A stretch of 38,354 nucleotides of DNA. Source: CAYHCE01 sp964355015 (GTDB lineage Bacteria > Cyanobacteriota > Cyanobacteriia > PCC-6307 > Cyanobiaceae). Made by a program: the position numbers and the translations under genes. A model generated the notes under the pieces. The model ran no database searches. It was given only the letters and a program-made list of their open reading frames with translations, and was not told the origin of the DNA. Location: contig CAYHCE010000029.1 of NCBI GenBank assembly GCA_964355015.1, positions 1 to 38,354 on the forward strand, written 5' to 3'. How positions within the stretch are numbered: the first letter of the stretch is position 1; the number at the start of each line of letters is the position of its first letter. Positions 8,356 to 16,099 of the stretch are shown piece by piece.

Positions 8356-8810
8356 CCCTGCAGCCAGGCCTTCACCTTCTCCAGGGCCTTCCAGCCCGGC
8401 CGTCGCCGCAGGCCGTCGGCGATCGAGTCCTCGAGTTCGCTGGCCAGTTCGGGCGCCAGCGCTGTGATCCGCAGCACCAGATCGATGTGCTCCCGCACGC
8501 CCTTGGCGCCGGTGTCGAGCATGGCCAGGCTGAGGTTCAGCCGTGACTGGGGATCCTGGGGATTGAGCTTCACGGCGGTGCGGGCGGAGTCCAGGGCCGC
8601 CTGGGGCTGATCCTCGAGCAGTTGCAGCCAGGCCAGGCAGGTCCAGCCGGCGGCCAGCCGCGGCGCCAGGGCGGTGATCGACCGGAAGTCGTCGATCACC
8701 TCGGCGGCAGCTGCTCCTTGCTGATAGCGACGGATGGCCTGGTTGAAGCGGGACTCGGCGGAGAGGGAGTCAGTGGGCAGGGAGTCAGTGGGGTCGGTGG
8801 TGGCCGTCAT
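8352..8810 (-). CDS. TPR-repeat protein
   Basis: A 152-residue helical protein with TPR-like repeats, clearest as LAAGWTCLAWLQLLEDQPQAAL and then AVKLNPQDPQSRLNLSLAML. TPRs are protein-interaction scaffolds. The N-terminus (DPTDSLPTDSLSAES) is a short low-complexity stretch with a near-repeat in the DNA. The C-terminus (SELEDSIADGLRRRPGWKALEKVKAWLQG) recalls short cyanobacterial TPR proteins, but I cannot name a function. It overlaps the start of the LpxB-like gene by 4 nt, so it is probably first in a three-gene operon reading 8810 to 6831. The ATG at 8810 is the first in frame; the region up to the iscA stop is only 62 nt. Confidence 0.75.
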   Translation of the reverse strand: MTATTDPTDSLPTDSLSAESRFNQAIRRYQQGAAAAEVIDDFRSITALAPRLAAGWTCLAWLQLLEDQPQAALDSARTAVKLNPQDPQSRLNLSLAMLDTGAKGVREHIDLVLRITALAPELASELEDSIADGLRRRPGWKALEKVKAWLQG

Positions 8811-8872
8811 CGGCTGCGGCTGCTCGTGGTCCGTTCAGATTCCCATGCCGCTGATCAGATGGCGCGGGGCCT

Positions 8873-9319
8873 TCAGACCGCGAAGGAGCTGCCGCAGCCG
8901 CAGGTCTGGCTGGCGTTGGGGTTGGTGAAGTTGAAGCCACCGCCGATCAGGGCGGAGCTGAAGTCGAGCTGCATGCCGTAGATGTACAGGAGGCTCTTGG
9001 GATCGCAGACCACACGGAAGCTGGGCTCACCAGCGGGTTCGTAGACGTAGACCTCATCGTCGTCGCGGATGGCGGGGGGCGTGATGAAATCCATCGTGTA
9101 GCTCATCCCGCTGCAGCCGCCGGAGCGCACCCCCACCCGCAACAGCTTGTCGTCCCCCTGCTGCTGCATCAGGGCGGCCAGCTGCTTCATGGCCGGTTCG
9201 GTGATCAGGATGCCCTTGCCGTCCCTGCCGGTGTGGGTGGCAGGGGCCGGAGCCTGGGTGGTTTCGGGGACCGGGCTGGTTTCGGAGACCGTGCGGGTTT
9301 CGGAGAACGAGGTGCTCAT
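8873..9319 (-). CDS. IscA/SufA-type iron-sulfur cluster carrier
   Basis: A 148-residue A-type Fe-S carrier. The core begins near residue 35 (KGILITEPAMKQL) and keeps the three metal-binding cysteines: C69 in SGGCSGMSY and C140/C142 in the C-terminal TCGCGSSF. A-type carriers hold [2Fe-2S] or [4Fe-4S] clusters and pass them to target proteins, which in cyanobacteria include many photosynthetic enzymes. The core matches the usual length of about 110-118; the extra 30 residues are low-complexity and encoded by three 18-bp tandem repeats (9260-9313). No better start codon lies between the ATG at 9319 and the core. It is transcribed away from crtQ across a 122-nt gap with a perfect 11-bp dyad. Confidence 0.9.
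   Translation of the reverse strand: MSTSFSETRTVSETSPVPETTQAPAPATHTGRDGKGILITEPAMKQLAALMQQQGDDKLLRVGVRSGGCSGMSYTMDFITPPAIRDDDEVYVYEPAGEPSFRVVCDPKSLLYIYGMQLDFSSALIGGGFNFTNPNASQTCGCGSSFAV
9260..9313 (-). repeat. Three 18-bp tandem repeats inside the iscA-like gene
   Basis: Three consecutive 18-bp units (9260-9277, 9278-9295, 9296-9313) share GGTTTCGG at their plus-strand start. On the coding strand each unit gives six residues: TSFSET, RTVSET and SPVPET. The unit length is a multiple of three, so changes in copy number would keep the frame. Confidence 0.8.
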
Positions 9320-9357
9320 GGGCGGGAACTGGCGACGTCCGGTCGGTGCGTCGGATC

Positions 9358-9418
9358 ACTCTATGGAGAGGCTCCCGGATCTGGTGCTTCGCCGTCCCAC
9401 GGGGCGCCTCCATAGAGT
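9358..9418. promoter_or_regulatory. Perfect 11-bp inverted repeat between divergent iscA and crtQ
   Basis: ACTCTATGGAG at 9358-9368 and CTCCATAGAGT at 9408-9418 are exact reverse complements separated by 39 nt. Read outward toward either gene, each arm gives CTCCATAGAGT, whose CATAGA could serve as a -10 box; the right arm ends 23 nt before the crtQ start and the left arm begins 38 nt before the iscA start. Either a pair of matched divergent promoters or a shared regulator site would explain it. Confidence 0.5.
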
Positions 9419-9441
9419 CTGCGCAGCTGAAGGAGTCAAGG

Positions 9442-10923
9442 GTGCGCGTCGCCATCGTGGGAGCGGGACTGGCCGGGCTGGCCGCGGCAGTGGACCTCTG
9501 TGACGCCGGTCATCGGGTGGATCTCTACGAGTCCCGCCCCTTTGTGGGCGGCAAGGTGGGCAGCTGGGAGGATGCCGACGGCAACCACATCGAGATGGGG
9601 CTGCACGTCTTCTTCTTCAACTACGCCAACCTGTTCGCCCTGATGCGCAAGGTGGGCGCGTTCGAGAACCTGCTGCCGAAGGACCACACCCATCTGTTCG
9701 TGAACCGCGGCGGCGACGTGCGCGAGCTGGATTTCCGCTTCCCGGTCGGTGCGCCGTTCAATGGCCTCAAGGCCTTCTTCACCACCCCCCAGCTCGACTG
9801 GATCGACAAACTGCGGAACGCCCTGGCCCTGGGCACCAGCCCGATCGTGCGGGGCCTGGTCGATTACGAGGGGGCGATGGGCGTGATCCGGGATCTGGAT
9901 CGGATCAGCTTCCGCGACTGGTTCCTGGGCCATGGCGGCAGCGCCCGCAGCATCGAGCGGATGTGGGACCCGATCGCCTACGCCCTCGGCTTCATCGACT
10001 GCGCGGCGATCTCGGCGCGCTGCATGCTCACCATCTTCCTGATGTTCGCCTCGAAGACCGAGGCCTCGAAGCTCAACCTGCTCAAGGGCTCGCCGCACCG
10101 CTGGCTGCACCGCCCGATCCTCGACTACATCGAGGCCCGCGGCGCCCGACTTCACCTTCGCCACCGTGTCAGCGAGGTGCGCTACGAGAACGGCGCCGCC
10201 GAAGCCGCCCCCCGTGTGACGGGCCTCAGCCTCGGCACCCCGGACGGTGAGGTCCGGGTGGAGGCCGATGTCTACCTGGCCGCCTGCGATCTGCCGGGCA
10301 TCCAGCGGCTGCTGCCGCAGGCCTGGCGGAGCTATTCCCAGTTCGACGACATCTACCGGCTCGAGGCGGTTCCGGTGGCCACCGTCCAGCTGCGCTACGA
10401 CGGCTGGGTGACCGAGCTGGGCGAGGGCGAGGGCCCGGCCGCAGCGCGCCGGGATCTGGGCCGGCCCACGGGGCTCGACAACCTGCTCTACACCGCCGAC
10501 GCCGACTTCAGCTGCTTCGCCGACCTGGCCCTGGCCAGCCCTGCAGATTACCGCCGAGAGGGGCAGGGATCGCTGCTGCAGTGCGTCCTCACGCCCGGCG
10601 ATCCCTGGATCCCGAAGAAGACCGAGGAGATCGTCACCGCCGTCGATGCCCAGGTACGGGATCTGTTTCCGTCCGCACGGGATCTGACACTGCTCTGGAG
10701 CAACGTGGTCAAACTCGCCCAGTCGCTCTACCGCGAGGCCCCTGGCATGGAGCCCTTCCGTCCGCAGCAGCGCACACCGGTGAGTAACTTCTTCCTGGCC
10801 GGCAGCTACACCCGACAGGACTACATCGATTCGATGGAAGGTGCCACCATTAGCGGAAGGCTGGCGGCGGCGGCGATCCTGGATCAGCCGGTGCGTCTGG
10901 CCCTCAACGCCGCTGTGGCCTGA
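9442..10923 (+). CDS. crtQ: 9,9'-di-cis-zeta-carotene desaturase
   Basis: A 493-residue FAD-dependent carotene desaturase of the plant/cyanobacterial ZDS type. It converts 9,9'-di-cis-zeta-carotene via neurosporene toward prolycopene at the thylakoid membrane, using plastoquinone as acceptor. Evidence: dinucleotide-binding start RVAIVGAGLAGLAAAVDL, then YESRPFVGGKVGSW, IEMGLHVFFFNYANLF, MWDPIAYALGFIDC, the run SKTEASKLNLLKGSPH, and the FAD-binding C-terminus NFFLAGSYTRQDYIDSMEGA. I chose GTG at 9442 because AAGGAG (9430-9435) sits at proper distance and the product begins at the conserved Rossmann fold; the ATG at 9346 would add 32 unconserved residues and run through the dyad. The SRPBCC gene follows after 5 nt. 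Confidence 0.95.
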   Translation: MRVAIVGAGLAGLAAAVDLCDAGHRVDLYESRPFVGGKVGSWEDADGNHIEMGLHVFFFNYANLFALMRKVGAFENLLPKDHTHLFVNRGGDVRELDFRFPVGAPFNGLKAFFTTPQLDWIDKLRNALALGTSPIVRGLVDYEGAMGVIRDLDRISFRDWFLGHGGSARSIERMWDPIAYALGFIDCAAISARCMLTIFLMFASKTEASKLNLLKGSPHRWLHRPILDYIEARGARLHLRHRVSEVRYENGAAEAAPRVTGLSLGTPDGEVRVEADVYLAACDLPGIQRLLPQAWRSYSQFDDIYRLEAVPVATVQLRYDGWVTELGEGEGPAAARRDLGRPTGLDNLLYTADADFSCFADLALASPADYRREGQGSLLQCVLTPGDPWIPKKTEEIVTAVDAQVRDLFPSARDLTLLWSNVVKLAQSLYREAPGMEPFRPQQRTPVSNFFLAGSYTRQDYIDSMEGATISGRLAAAAILDQPVRLALNAAVA

Positions 10924-10928
10924 TCGTT

Positions 10929-11375
10929 ATGGGTCGTTGGCTCGAGCACAGTGTCACCACGGAGATCCAGGCTCCGGTCGAGCGGGTCTGGGAGGTCTGG
11001 AGCGATCTGGAGGCGATGCCGCGCTGGATGCGCTGGATCGAGTCGGTGGTCACTCTGGATGATCCCGATCTGACCGACTGGACCCTGGCGGCCCAGGGTT
11101 TCCGCTTCCACTGGAAGGCACGGATCAGCCAGAGGGTCGAGGCCCAGCAGCTCCACTGGGAGTCGGTGGGTGGCTTGCCCACCAGGGGTGCGGTGCGCTT
11201 CTATCCACAGACTCCGGAACTCACGGTCGTCAGATTGACCGTGAGCTATGAGTTGCCCGGTGTCCTTGCACCTCTGATGGAACCCTCCATCCTGGGGGGG
11301 ATCGTCACCCGGGAACTCCAGGCCAATCTGGATCGTTTCCGGGATCTTGTCGAAAGCAACTATGTCCCCCACTGA
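10929..11375 (+). CDS. SRPBCC-family (cyclase/dehydrase-like) protein
   Basis: A 148-residue single-domain START/Bet v1-like protein. The opening EIQAPVERVWEVWSDLEAMPRWMRWIESV is the hallmark of the polyketide-cyclase/dehydrase SRPBCC family, which forms a hydrophobic ligand cavity. LTVVRLTVSYELPGVLAPLMEPSILGGIV and the C-terminal helix LQANLDRFRDLVES complete the fold. It lies 5 nt after crtQ, so it is probably co-transcribed; a carotenoid or other lipid ligand is a reasonable guess but not shown by the sequence. The ATG at 10929 follows the crtQ stop directly. Its end overlaps the lipoprotein gene by 14 nt. Confidence 0.85.
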   Translation: MGRWLEHSVTTEIQAPVERVWEVWSDLEAMPRWMRWIESVVTLDDPDLTDWTLAAQGFRFHWKARISQRVEAQQLHWESVGGLPTRGAVRFYPQTPELTVVRLTVSYELPGVLAPLMEPSILGGIVTRELQANLDRFRDLVESNYVPH

Positions 11376-11985
11376 TCGGTTCGCCCACCGGATCGTCCTC
11401 GGGAAGACACCTCGTTCCCCCCGATCCGTGGGGATGGTGGGGCTGTTAGCACTGATGCCGCTGCTGCTGGGCGCCCTTTCCGGCTGCGGCGGCCAGCCGC
11501 CGCAGGACGCCGCAGCCGTGCCGCTGCCGCCACAGCAGCCGGCCCAGGCCAGCATCCCTCTCACACCGGTCGCTCCCCCATCTGCGGCCACCCCGATCAC
11601 GGCGGGCTTCACCCCGCTGCCCACCCCGCAGCAGGTGAAGCAGGCCGTGCCGCAGGGGCGCCTGGATCCGTTCGCTCCGCTGGCCGTGGCCACGTCGGCA
11701 CGGTCGGGCCAGGGCCAGAGGGTGCGTCCCGGATCGACGCCCCTTGCCCTGCCGGAGGGATTCCAGTTCACCGGGGTGATGAGCGGCGGCGGCAGGCCGG
11801 TGGCCCTGGTGCAGTTCGGATCCCAGAGCGGCTCCCTGGCCGTGGGGGATGCGGGCGGGAGGACCACCGATCTGCTGCCGGGCAACTGGTGGGTCGCCGC
11901 CATCGACGTGCAGCGGGGCCGCCTCACCCTGGTCAGCCGTGTTCCGGGTGAACCGCGCGGCCGGGCGATCACGGCGGAGCTGTAG
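11362..11985 (+). CDS. Putative lipoprotein with PilP-like C-terminal region
   Basis: A 207-residue exported protein, family not recognised with certainty. A hydrophobic segment (residues 25-40) ends in the lipobox LSGC, with C42 the lipid-attachment site. A Pro/Ala/Gln-rich linker runs to about residue 95. The C-terminal domain (GRLDPFAP, then LPEGFQFTGVMSGGGRPVALVQFG and LLPGNWWVAAIDVQRGRLTLV) reads like the small beta domain of PilP/GspC-type periplasmic proteins: a DPF motif followed by a processing-and-display beta fold. A role in a type IV pilus complex would follow if so, but no pil gene is nearby. The ATG at 11362 is preferred over an upstream TTG; it overlaps the SRPBCC gene by 14 nt. 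It converges with hemD at a 7-nt gap. Confidence 0.7.
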   Translation: MSPTDRFAHRIVLGKTPRSPRSVGMVGLLALMPLLLGALSGCGGQPPQDAAAVPLPPQQPAQASIPLTPVAPPSAATPITAGFTPLPTPQQVKQAVPQGRLDPFAPLAVATSARSGQGQRVRPGSTPLALPEGFQFTGVMSGGGRPVALVQFGSQSGSLAVGDAGGRTTDLLPGNWWVAAIDVQRGRLTLVSRVPGEPRGRAITAEL

Positions 11986-11992
11986 AGATCGT

Positions 11993-12787
11993 CTAGATGC
12001 CAGCGACCAGCACCTGAGCGCAGGCCTGCACCAGGCCTGCCAGGTCGTGGGGGTCGGCTTCGGCGTCCACCCGCCCCAGCAGGTCCCGGCAGGTGGCACT
12101 GGTCTGCGGCCCGATCGACACCAGCGCCACCTGCCGCAGCCGCTCCGCCCAGTCCGCTCCCAGGTCCTGCTCCAGCAGCCTGACCGTGTGGCGCACCGTT
12201 TTGCCGCTGCTGAAGGTGATGGCGTCCACCCTTCCCTCCCGCAGGGCCGCAGCGGTGCCCAGGGGGAGATGGGCCGGGCAGCGGGATTCGTAGGCCGCCA
12301 CCTCCACGACCCTTGCGCCGGCTTCGCTGAACGCCTCCGCCAGCACCGTGCGGCCGCCGCTCTGCACCCGCGGCAGCAGCAGCCGCAGCCCCCAGCCCGA
12401 CACCGGGAAATGCTCGATCAGGCTGTCCGCCACGAAGGCCGGCGGCACAAAATCGGCCGGAGCTCCCAGACTCTCCAGCCGGGCCGCCGTCCTGCGGCCC
12501 ACGGCCGCGATCCTCAGGCTGCGTGGCCTGTCTGCCAGGTTGCGGCCCAGGTGCTCCAGTCGCTGCTCCACCGCGTCCACACCATTGGCGCTGGAGAACA
12601 CAATCCAGTGGAACGCCTCCAGTTCAGCCAGGGCATCGTCCAGCGGGCCCCATTCATCCGGTGGACCGATCACCAGGGCTGGAAGATCCAGCACCCGGGC
12701 GCCGGCCCGCTCGAACAGGGTCCGGGCCTCTCCCAGCTGCTGCTCCGCCCGTGTCACCGCCACGCAGCGACCCTGCAGCATCGTCAT
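11993..12787 (-). CDS. hemD: Uroporphyrinogen-III synthase
   Basis: A 264-residue enzyme that cyclises hydroxymethylbilane to uroporphyrinogen III, the branch point for chlorophyll, haem, bilins and cobalamin. This poorly conserved family is recognised by the N-terminal GRCVAVTRAEQQLGEARTLFERAGARVLDLP, the central WIVFSSANGVDAVEQRLEHLG, the second-domain AITFSSGKTVRHTVRLL and the late VALVSIGPQTSATCRDLLGRVDAEADPHDLAGLVQA. The length fits the family. It begins 4 nt after the GT2/TPR gene and is last in the minus-strand run from DUF751. It converges on the lipoprotein gene. Together with crtQ nearby it makes this a pigment-related neighbourhood. Confidence 0.9.
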   Translation of the reverse strand: MTMLQGRCVAVTRAEQQLGEARTLFERAGARVLDLPALVIGPPDEWGPLDDALAELEAFHWIVFSSANGVDAVEQRLEHLGRNLADRPRSLRIAAVGRRTAARLESLGAPADFVPPAFVADSLIEHFPVSGWGLRLLLPRVQSGGRTVLAEAFSEAGARVVEVAAYESRCPAHLPLGTAAALREGRVDAITFSSGKTVRHTVRLLEQDLGADWAERLRQVALVSIGPQTSATCRDLLGRVDAEADPHDLAGLVQACAQVLVAGI

Positions 12788-12791
12788 GGGG

Positions 12792-13985
12792 TCAGGCCTC
12801 CAGCCTCAGCATGGAGCCCGCCTGCTGCCGCAGCTGCTCCGCCTCCTGCTGTCGGCCCTGCTGCGTGAGCAGGCTGATGGCCCGGCGGAAACTGGCGCGG
12901 GCCGCGTCGATGTTGCCGCCCAGCAGTTGAGCCACCGCGAGGTTCTGGTGGGTCTCTGCATGCTCGGGGGTCAGCTGCAGCGCAGAGGCGTAGGCCGTCA
13001 GGGCCCCGCCGATGTCCCCCTGACGGCGACGGATCAGCCCCAGGTTGTACCAGCCGAGCGCCACTTCCGGCGCGAGCTGGGTGGCCGACTCGCAGAGGGT
13101 GCGGGCTTCCTCGGCTTCTCCTGCCTGCAGCAGCAGGGCCGCCAGGTTCAGCCGCGCCGCCAGGCTGAGCCGCAGGTTGAGCGGCAGGGCCAGCGCCTGG
13201 CGGTAGAGCCCGATGGCCCGCCGGGGGTTCGCGCTCGCCTCGGCGATGGCCAGATGCAGCAGCAGCTCGTAGCGCTCGGGGTGGGCCCGCTCTGGACAAC
13301 CGGCCAGACCCTGCTCCAGCAGCGCGATCCCCCGCTCGCGGCGGCCCTCGCTGATCTCCAGGCCGCCGAGCTTGGCGCTGGCATAGGGATCACCCGGACG
13401 CTCCGCCAGTTCCTGTTCCATCGCCTGTCGCAGCCGCTCGGCCTTGTGTCCGCTCGCCAGCAGCTCCGGTCGATAGCCGTCGTGGATCAGGACGGGCTGA
13501 GGACAGTCGAGCACGCGCCAGTGAGGCTCCGCCTGCTGCAGGGCGACCACGCTGTCGTCCACCATCGCGTGATAAGCACGACTCCAGTGGATGGCCGGGT
13601 GGCGACGGAACAGCCGGCTCACGCTCGAGTAGGGCGACTGACGGGCCCCCCGTTCGAAGCGCAGCAGGTTGATCAGCAGCACGTCGGGCTGGCCCATCAG
13701 GGCCCGCAGGGGGGCGCGCGCCTCCGGCAGCAGGGTCTCGTCCGCGTCCAGCACCAGCACCCAGTCACCGCTGACCCACTCCAGGGCGCGGTTGCGGGCC
13801 TCGGCGAAGTCCCCCGGCCAGGGAAGGCGGTGCACCGTGGCTCCGAGGCGCTCTGCCAGCGCGTCGGTCCCGTCCACCGAGCCGGTGTCCACTACCACCA
13901 GCTCCTCGGCGAAGCCCGCCACCGATTGCAGGCACGGCCCGAGGCGCTCGGCCTCGTCCCGCACGATCATCGACAGGCTGAGCAT
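12792..13985 (-). CDS. Glycosyltransferase family 2 with C-terminal TPR repeats
   Basis: A 397-residue two-part protein. Residues 1 to about 200 form a GT-A glycosyltransferase of the SunS/WaaE-like GT2 group: LSLSMIVRDEAERLGPCL, ELVVVDTGSVDGT, and the metal-binding DADE at 80-83 in DWVLVLDADETLLP. Residues about 215-395 carry TPR repeats, for example ALGWYNLGLIRRRQGDIGGALTAYASAL and AETHQNLAVAQLLGGNIDAARASF. The fusion suggests a cytoplasmic sugar transferase acting on a protein or envelope glycan, with the TPR domain choosing the target; the sugar and acceptor are unknown. The ATG at 13985 is the first Met of the catalytic fold. It lies between the GH3 gene (50-nt gap) and hemD (4-nt gap). 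Confidence 0.88.
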   Translation of the reverse strand: MLSLSMIVRDEAERLGPCLQSVAGFAEELVVVDTGSVDGTDALAERLGATVHRLPWPGDFAEARNRALEWVSGDWVLVLDADETLLPEARAPLRALMGQPDVLLINLLRFERGARQSPYSSVSRLFRRHPAIHWSRAYHAMVDDSVVALQQAEPHWRVLDCPQPVLIHDGYRPELLASGHKAERLRQAMEQELAERPGDPYASAKLGGLEISEGRRERGIALLEQGLAGCPERAHPERYELLLHLAIAEASANPRRAIGLYRQALALPLNLRLSLAARLNLAALLLQAGEAEEARTLCESATQLAPEVALGWYNLGLIRRRQGDIGGALTAYASALQLTPEHAETHQNLAVAQLLGGNIDAARASFRRAISLLTQQGRQQEAEQLRQQAGSMLRLEA

Positions 13986-14035
13986 GGGGCGGCTGCGGCG
14001 GCTCGGCTAGAGGCTAGGCCGCGCCGATGGGGCGC

Positions 14036-15682
14036 TCAGTCGGTGAAGCCGCCCTCCACAGCCGCGGCCCTCAGGCCGAGCCGCTGCAGCAGGTGGGCCT
14101 GGGCCAGAGGCATCTGGCCGGGGCTGTAGGCCGCCGGCAGCTCCGCCGGCAGCAGCGGCAGCAGGCTCTCCCAGAGGTAGGGACTGCCGTGGATCACCAG
14201 CCCTGCCAGGCGGGAGGCCGTCAGCAGCTGCCGCACCACCGCCGGCCAGGGCTCCTCGCCGCCGGCACTGCCACGGAAGGGGTTGCCGCGCACGAACAGC
14301 TGCAGCAGCACCGGTCCGTCCGGCAGGCGTTCCAAGGCGAGAGGGGCGCCGGGGTCCGCGCTCCAGGGGCTGGGACTGTGCCCGTCGATCAGGCAGACCC
14401 GGTAGCCGGCCGCCGTCGGCCGCAGCAGGGCGGGAGCCATGGCGGGCAGGAAGGGACAGCCGAGGCTGCTGTCGAGGCGGATCAGGTTCACTCCCGGTCC
14501 GGGTGGCAGTCCGGCGCCGCCGCGTACGTGCAGGCTCAGGTCCACCAGCTCGCGGGCCAGGGCCTGGTCCGCCGCCGACTCCAGTGCCTCGAGATCCGGC
14601 AACGCCGCGTCGTCCCCTGGCCGTCCGCAGGCTGTCCGGTCTCCGCCCCTGAGGCCGGCCAGCGCCGCCTCGCGGCGTTCCCAGCTGGCCGCGAGCCGCT
14701 CACGGCCGATCCGTCCGCTCTCCACCGCCTCCACAAGCCCCGTGATCGCCGCATCGGCGTCGGCCGGCATCAGCAGCAGATCCGCCCCGGCCTCGAAGGC
14801 CAGCACGGCGGCCTCGGCGGCTCCCCAGCGCCCCGCGATCGCCTCCATCACCAGGGCGTCGGTCACCACCAGTCCACCGAACCCCAGGTCTCGGCGCAGC
14901 AGTTCCGTGAGCACCGGCGGCGAGAGCGTGGCGGGACGGTGGGGATCCAGGGCGGGCAGCTGCAGATGGGCCGTCATCACCGCGGCGGTTCCGGCGGCGA
15001 TCGCGGCCCGGAATGGCGGCAGTTCGATCCGCTCCAGCCGTTCCGGGCCGTGGGGGATCACGGGCAGCTCCAGATGGGAGTCGGCGCAGGTGTCGCCGTG
15101 GCCGGGGAAATGCTTGGCGCAGCACAGCACCCCCTCGGCCTGGGCGCCTTCGATGAAAGCGGCCGCGAGCACCCCCACCGTGGCGGGATCCTCGCCCCAG
15201 GCCCGCACGTTGATCACCGGGTTGGCGGGGTTGTTGTTGACGTCGCAGACCGGCGCAAGCACCCCGTTCAGCCCGAGCAGGCGGGCCTGCCGGCCGGTGC
15301 AGCCGCCGTAACGGCGGGCCAGGGCGACCGCCCGGTCGGGATCGACGGCGTGGAGCCGTCCCAGAGCCAGGGGGGGCACCAGCCAGCTGGCCCCCTCGAA
15401 GCGCTGGCCCACCCCCTCCTCCACATCGGCGCAGAGGAGCAGAGGATGGTGGGCCCACCCCTGCAGCTGTTGGGTGCGCAGCCGCAGCTCGGCTGCGCTG
15501 CCGCCCAGCAGGATCACGCCTCCCACCCCCTCGGCCAGCAGGCGCCTCAGGCCGGTGTTGGTCAGTTCCCAGCGGGGATAGCGCCGCTGGCCGTCGCTGA
15601 GGTGGCCGCTGCCGCGCACCACCAGCAGACCGGCCACCTGCCGCCGCAGGGACGAGGGGCGGAGGTCAGCCGTCGTCGTCAT
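14036..15682 (-). CDS. Glycoside hydrolase family 3, NagZ-like beta-N-acetylhexosaminidase
   Basis: A 548-residue GH3 enzyme. The catalytic TIM barrel shows LLLCADVEEGVGQRF, the NagZ signature KHFPGHGDTCADSH (residues 190-203, with the D201/H203 acid-base dyad) and the nucleophile D275 in GLVVTDALVMEAIAG. NagZ-type enzymes remove GlcNAc from muropeptides in peptidoglycan turnover. At 548 residues it is longer than proteobacterial NagZ (about 340) because of a C-terminal alpha/beta domain (about 385-548), as in larger GH3 enzymes. No signal peptide is visible, so a cytoplasmic recycling role is likely. The start MTTTADLRP (15682) overlaps the rbfA end by 17 nt; an in-frame upstream extension to 15751 lies wholly within rbfA and is less likely. 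Confidence 0.9.
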   Translation of the reverse strand: MTTTADLRPSSLRRQVAGLLVVRGSGHLSDGQRRYPRWELTNTGLRRLLAEGVGGVILLGGSAAELRLRTQQLQGWAHHPLLLCADVEEGVGQRFEGASWLVPPLALGRLHAVDPDRAVALARRYGGCTGRQARLLGLNGVLAPVCDVNNNPANPVINVRAWGEDPATVGVLAAAFIEGAQAEGVLCCAKHFPGHGDTCADSHLELPVIPHGPERLERIELPPFRAAIAAGTAAVMTAHLQLPALDPHRPATLSPPVLTELLRRDLGFGGLVVTDALVMEAIAGRWGAAEAAVLAFEAGADLLLMPADADAAITGLVEAVESGRIGRERLAASWERREAALAGLRGGDRTACGRPGDDAALPDLEALESAADQALARELVDLSLHVRGGAGLPPGPGVNLIRLDSSLGCPFLPAMAPALLRPTAAGYRVCLIDGHSPSPWSADPGAPLALERLPDGPVLLQLFVRGNPFRGSAGGEEPWPAVVRQLLTASRLAGLVIHGSPYLWESLLPLLPAELPAAYSPGQMPLAQAHLLQRLGLRAAAVEGGFTD

Positions 15683-16097
15683 GGTCGGGGGGCTCCGCGG
15701 ACCCGGGGGCCGCTTCGCCGGCTGGTTCCTCTGCCCGGTCCAGCCGCTCACGACCCAGCTGGTTGATCAGGGTCAGCACCGAGCTGCCTTTCTCGATGCC
15801 CCGATCGAGCAGGAACTTCAGCTCGGGCGTCCGGCGCAGGTTCAGGCGACGCGCCAACTCCCCTTTGACGAAGGGGGCAGCGGAGGTCAGGCCGGCGAGG
15901 GCCTGCTGCCGATCCTCCTCACTGCCGTAGATGCTCACGAAGATCTTGCAGTGCTGCAGATCACCGGCAACCTCGACCTGGGTGACGCTGACCATGCCCA
16001 GACCCACCCGTTCGTCCTTGATGCCGTTCACCAGCAGCTCGCTGATCTCGCGGCGGATCAGGGACGCGATTCTCTCCACCCGTCGGCCCTGCGCCAT
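15666..16097 (-). CDS. rbfA: Ribosome-binding factor A
   Basis: A 143-residue protein needed for late maturation of the 30S subunit (processing of the 16S rRNA 5' end) and cold adaptation. The whole sequence fits RbfA: RRVERIASLIRREISELLVN, then GMVSVTQVEVAGDLQHCKIFVSIYG and LNLRRTPELKFLLDRGIEKGSSVLTLI, with the KH-like fold. The acidic C-terminal tail ending in DHDDDG is an extension over the core. It is in a compact operon: 2 nt after DUF751 and overlapping the GH3 gene by 17 nt. The ATG at 16097 starts directly at the conserved N-terminus. Confidence 0.95.
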   Translation of the reverse strand: MAQGRRVERIASLIRREISELLVNGIKDERVGLGMVSVTQVEVAGDLQHCKIFVSIYGSEEDRQQALAGLTSAAPFVKGELARRLNLRRTPELKFLLDRGIEKGSSVLTLINQLGRERLDRAEEPAGEAAPGSAEPPDHDDDG

Positions 16098-16099
16098 CC

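Noticed and set aside
12348..14129. 593-codon open frame opposite hemD and the GT2-TPR gene
   Set aside because: It spans two real genes on the other strand and has no domain or plausible start context.
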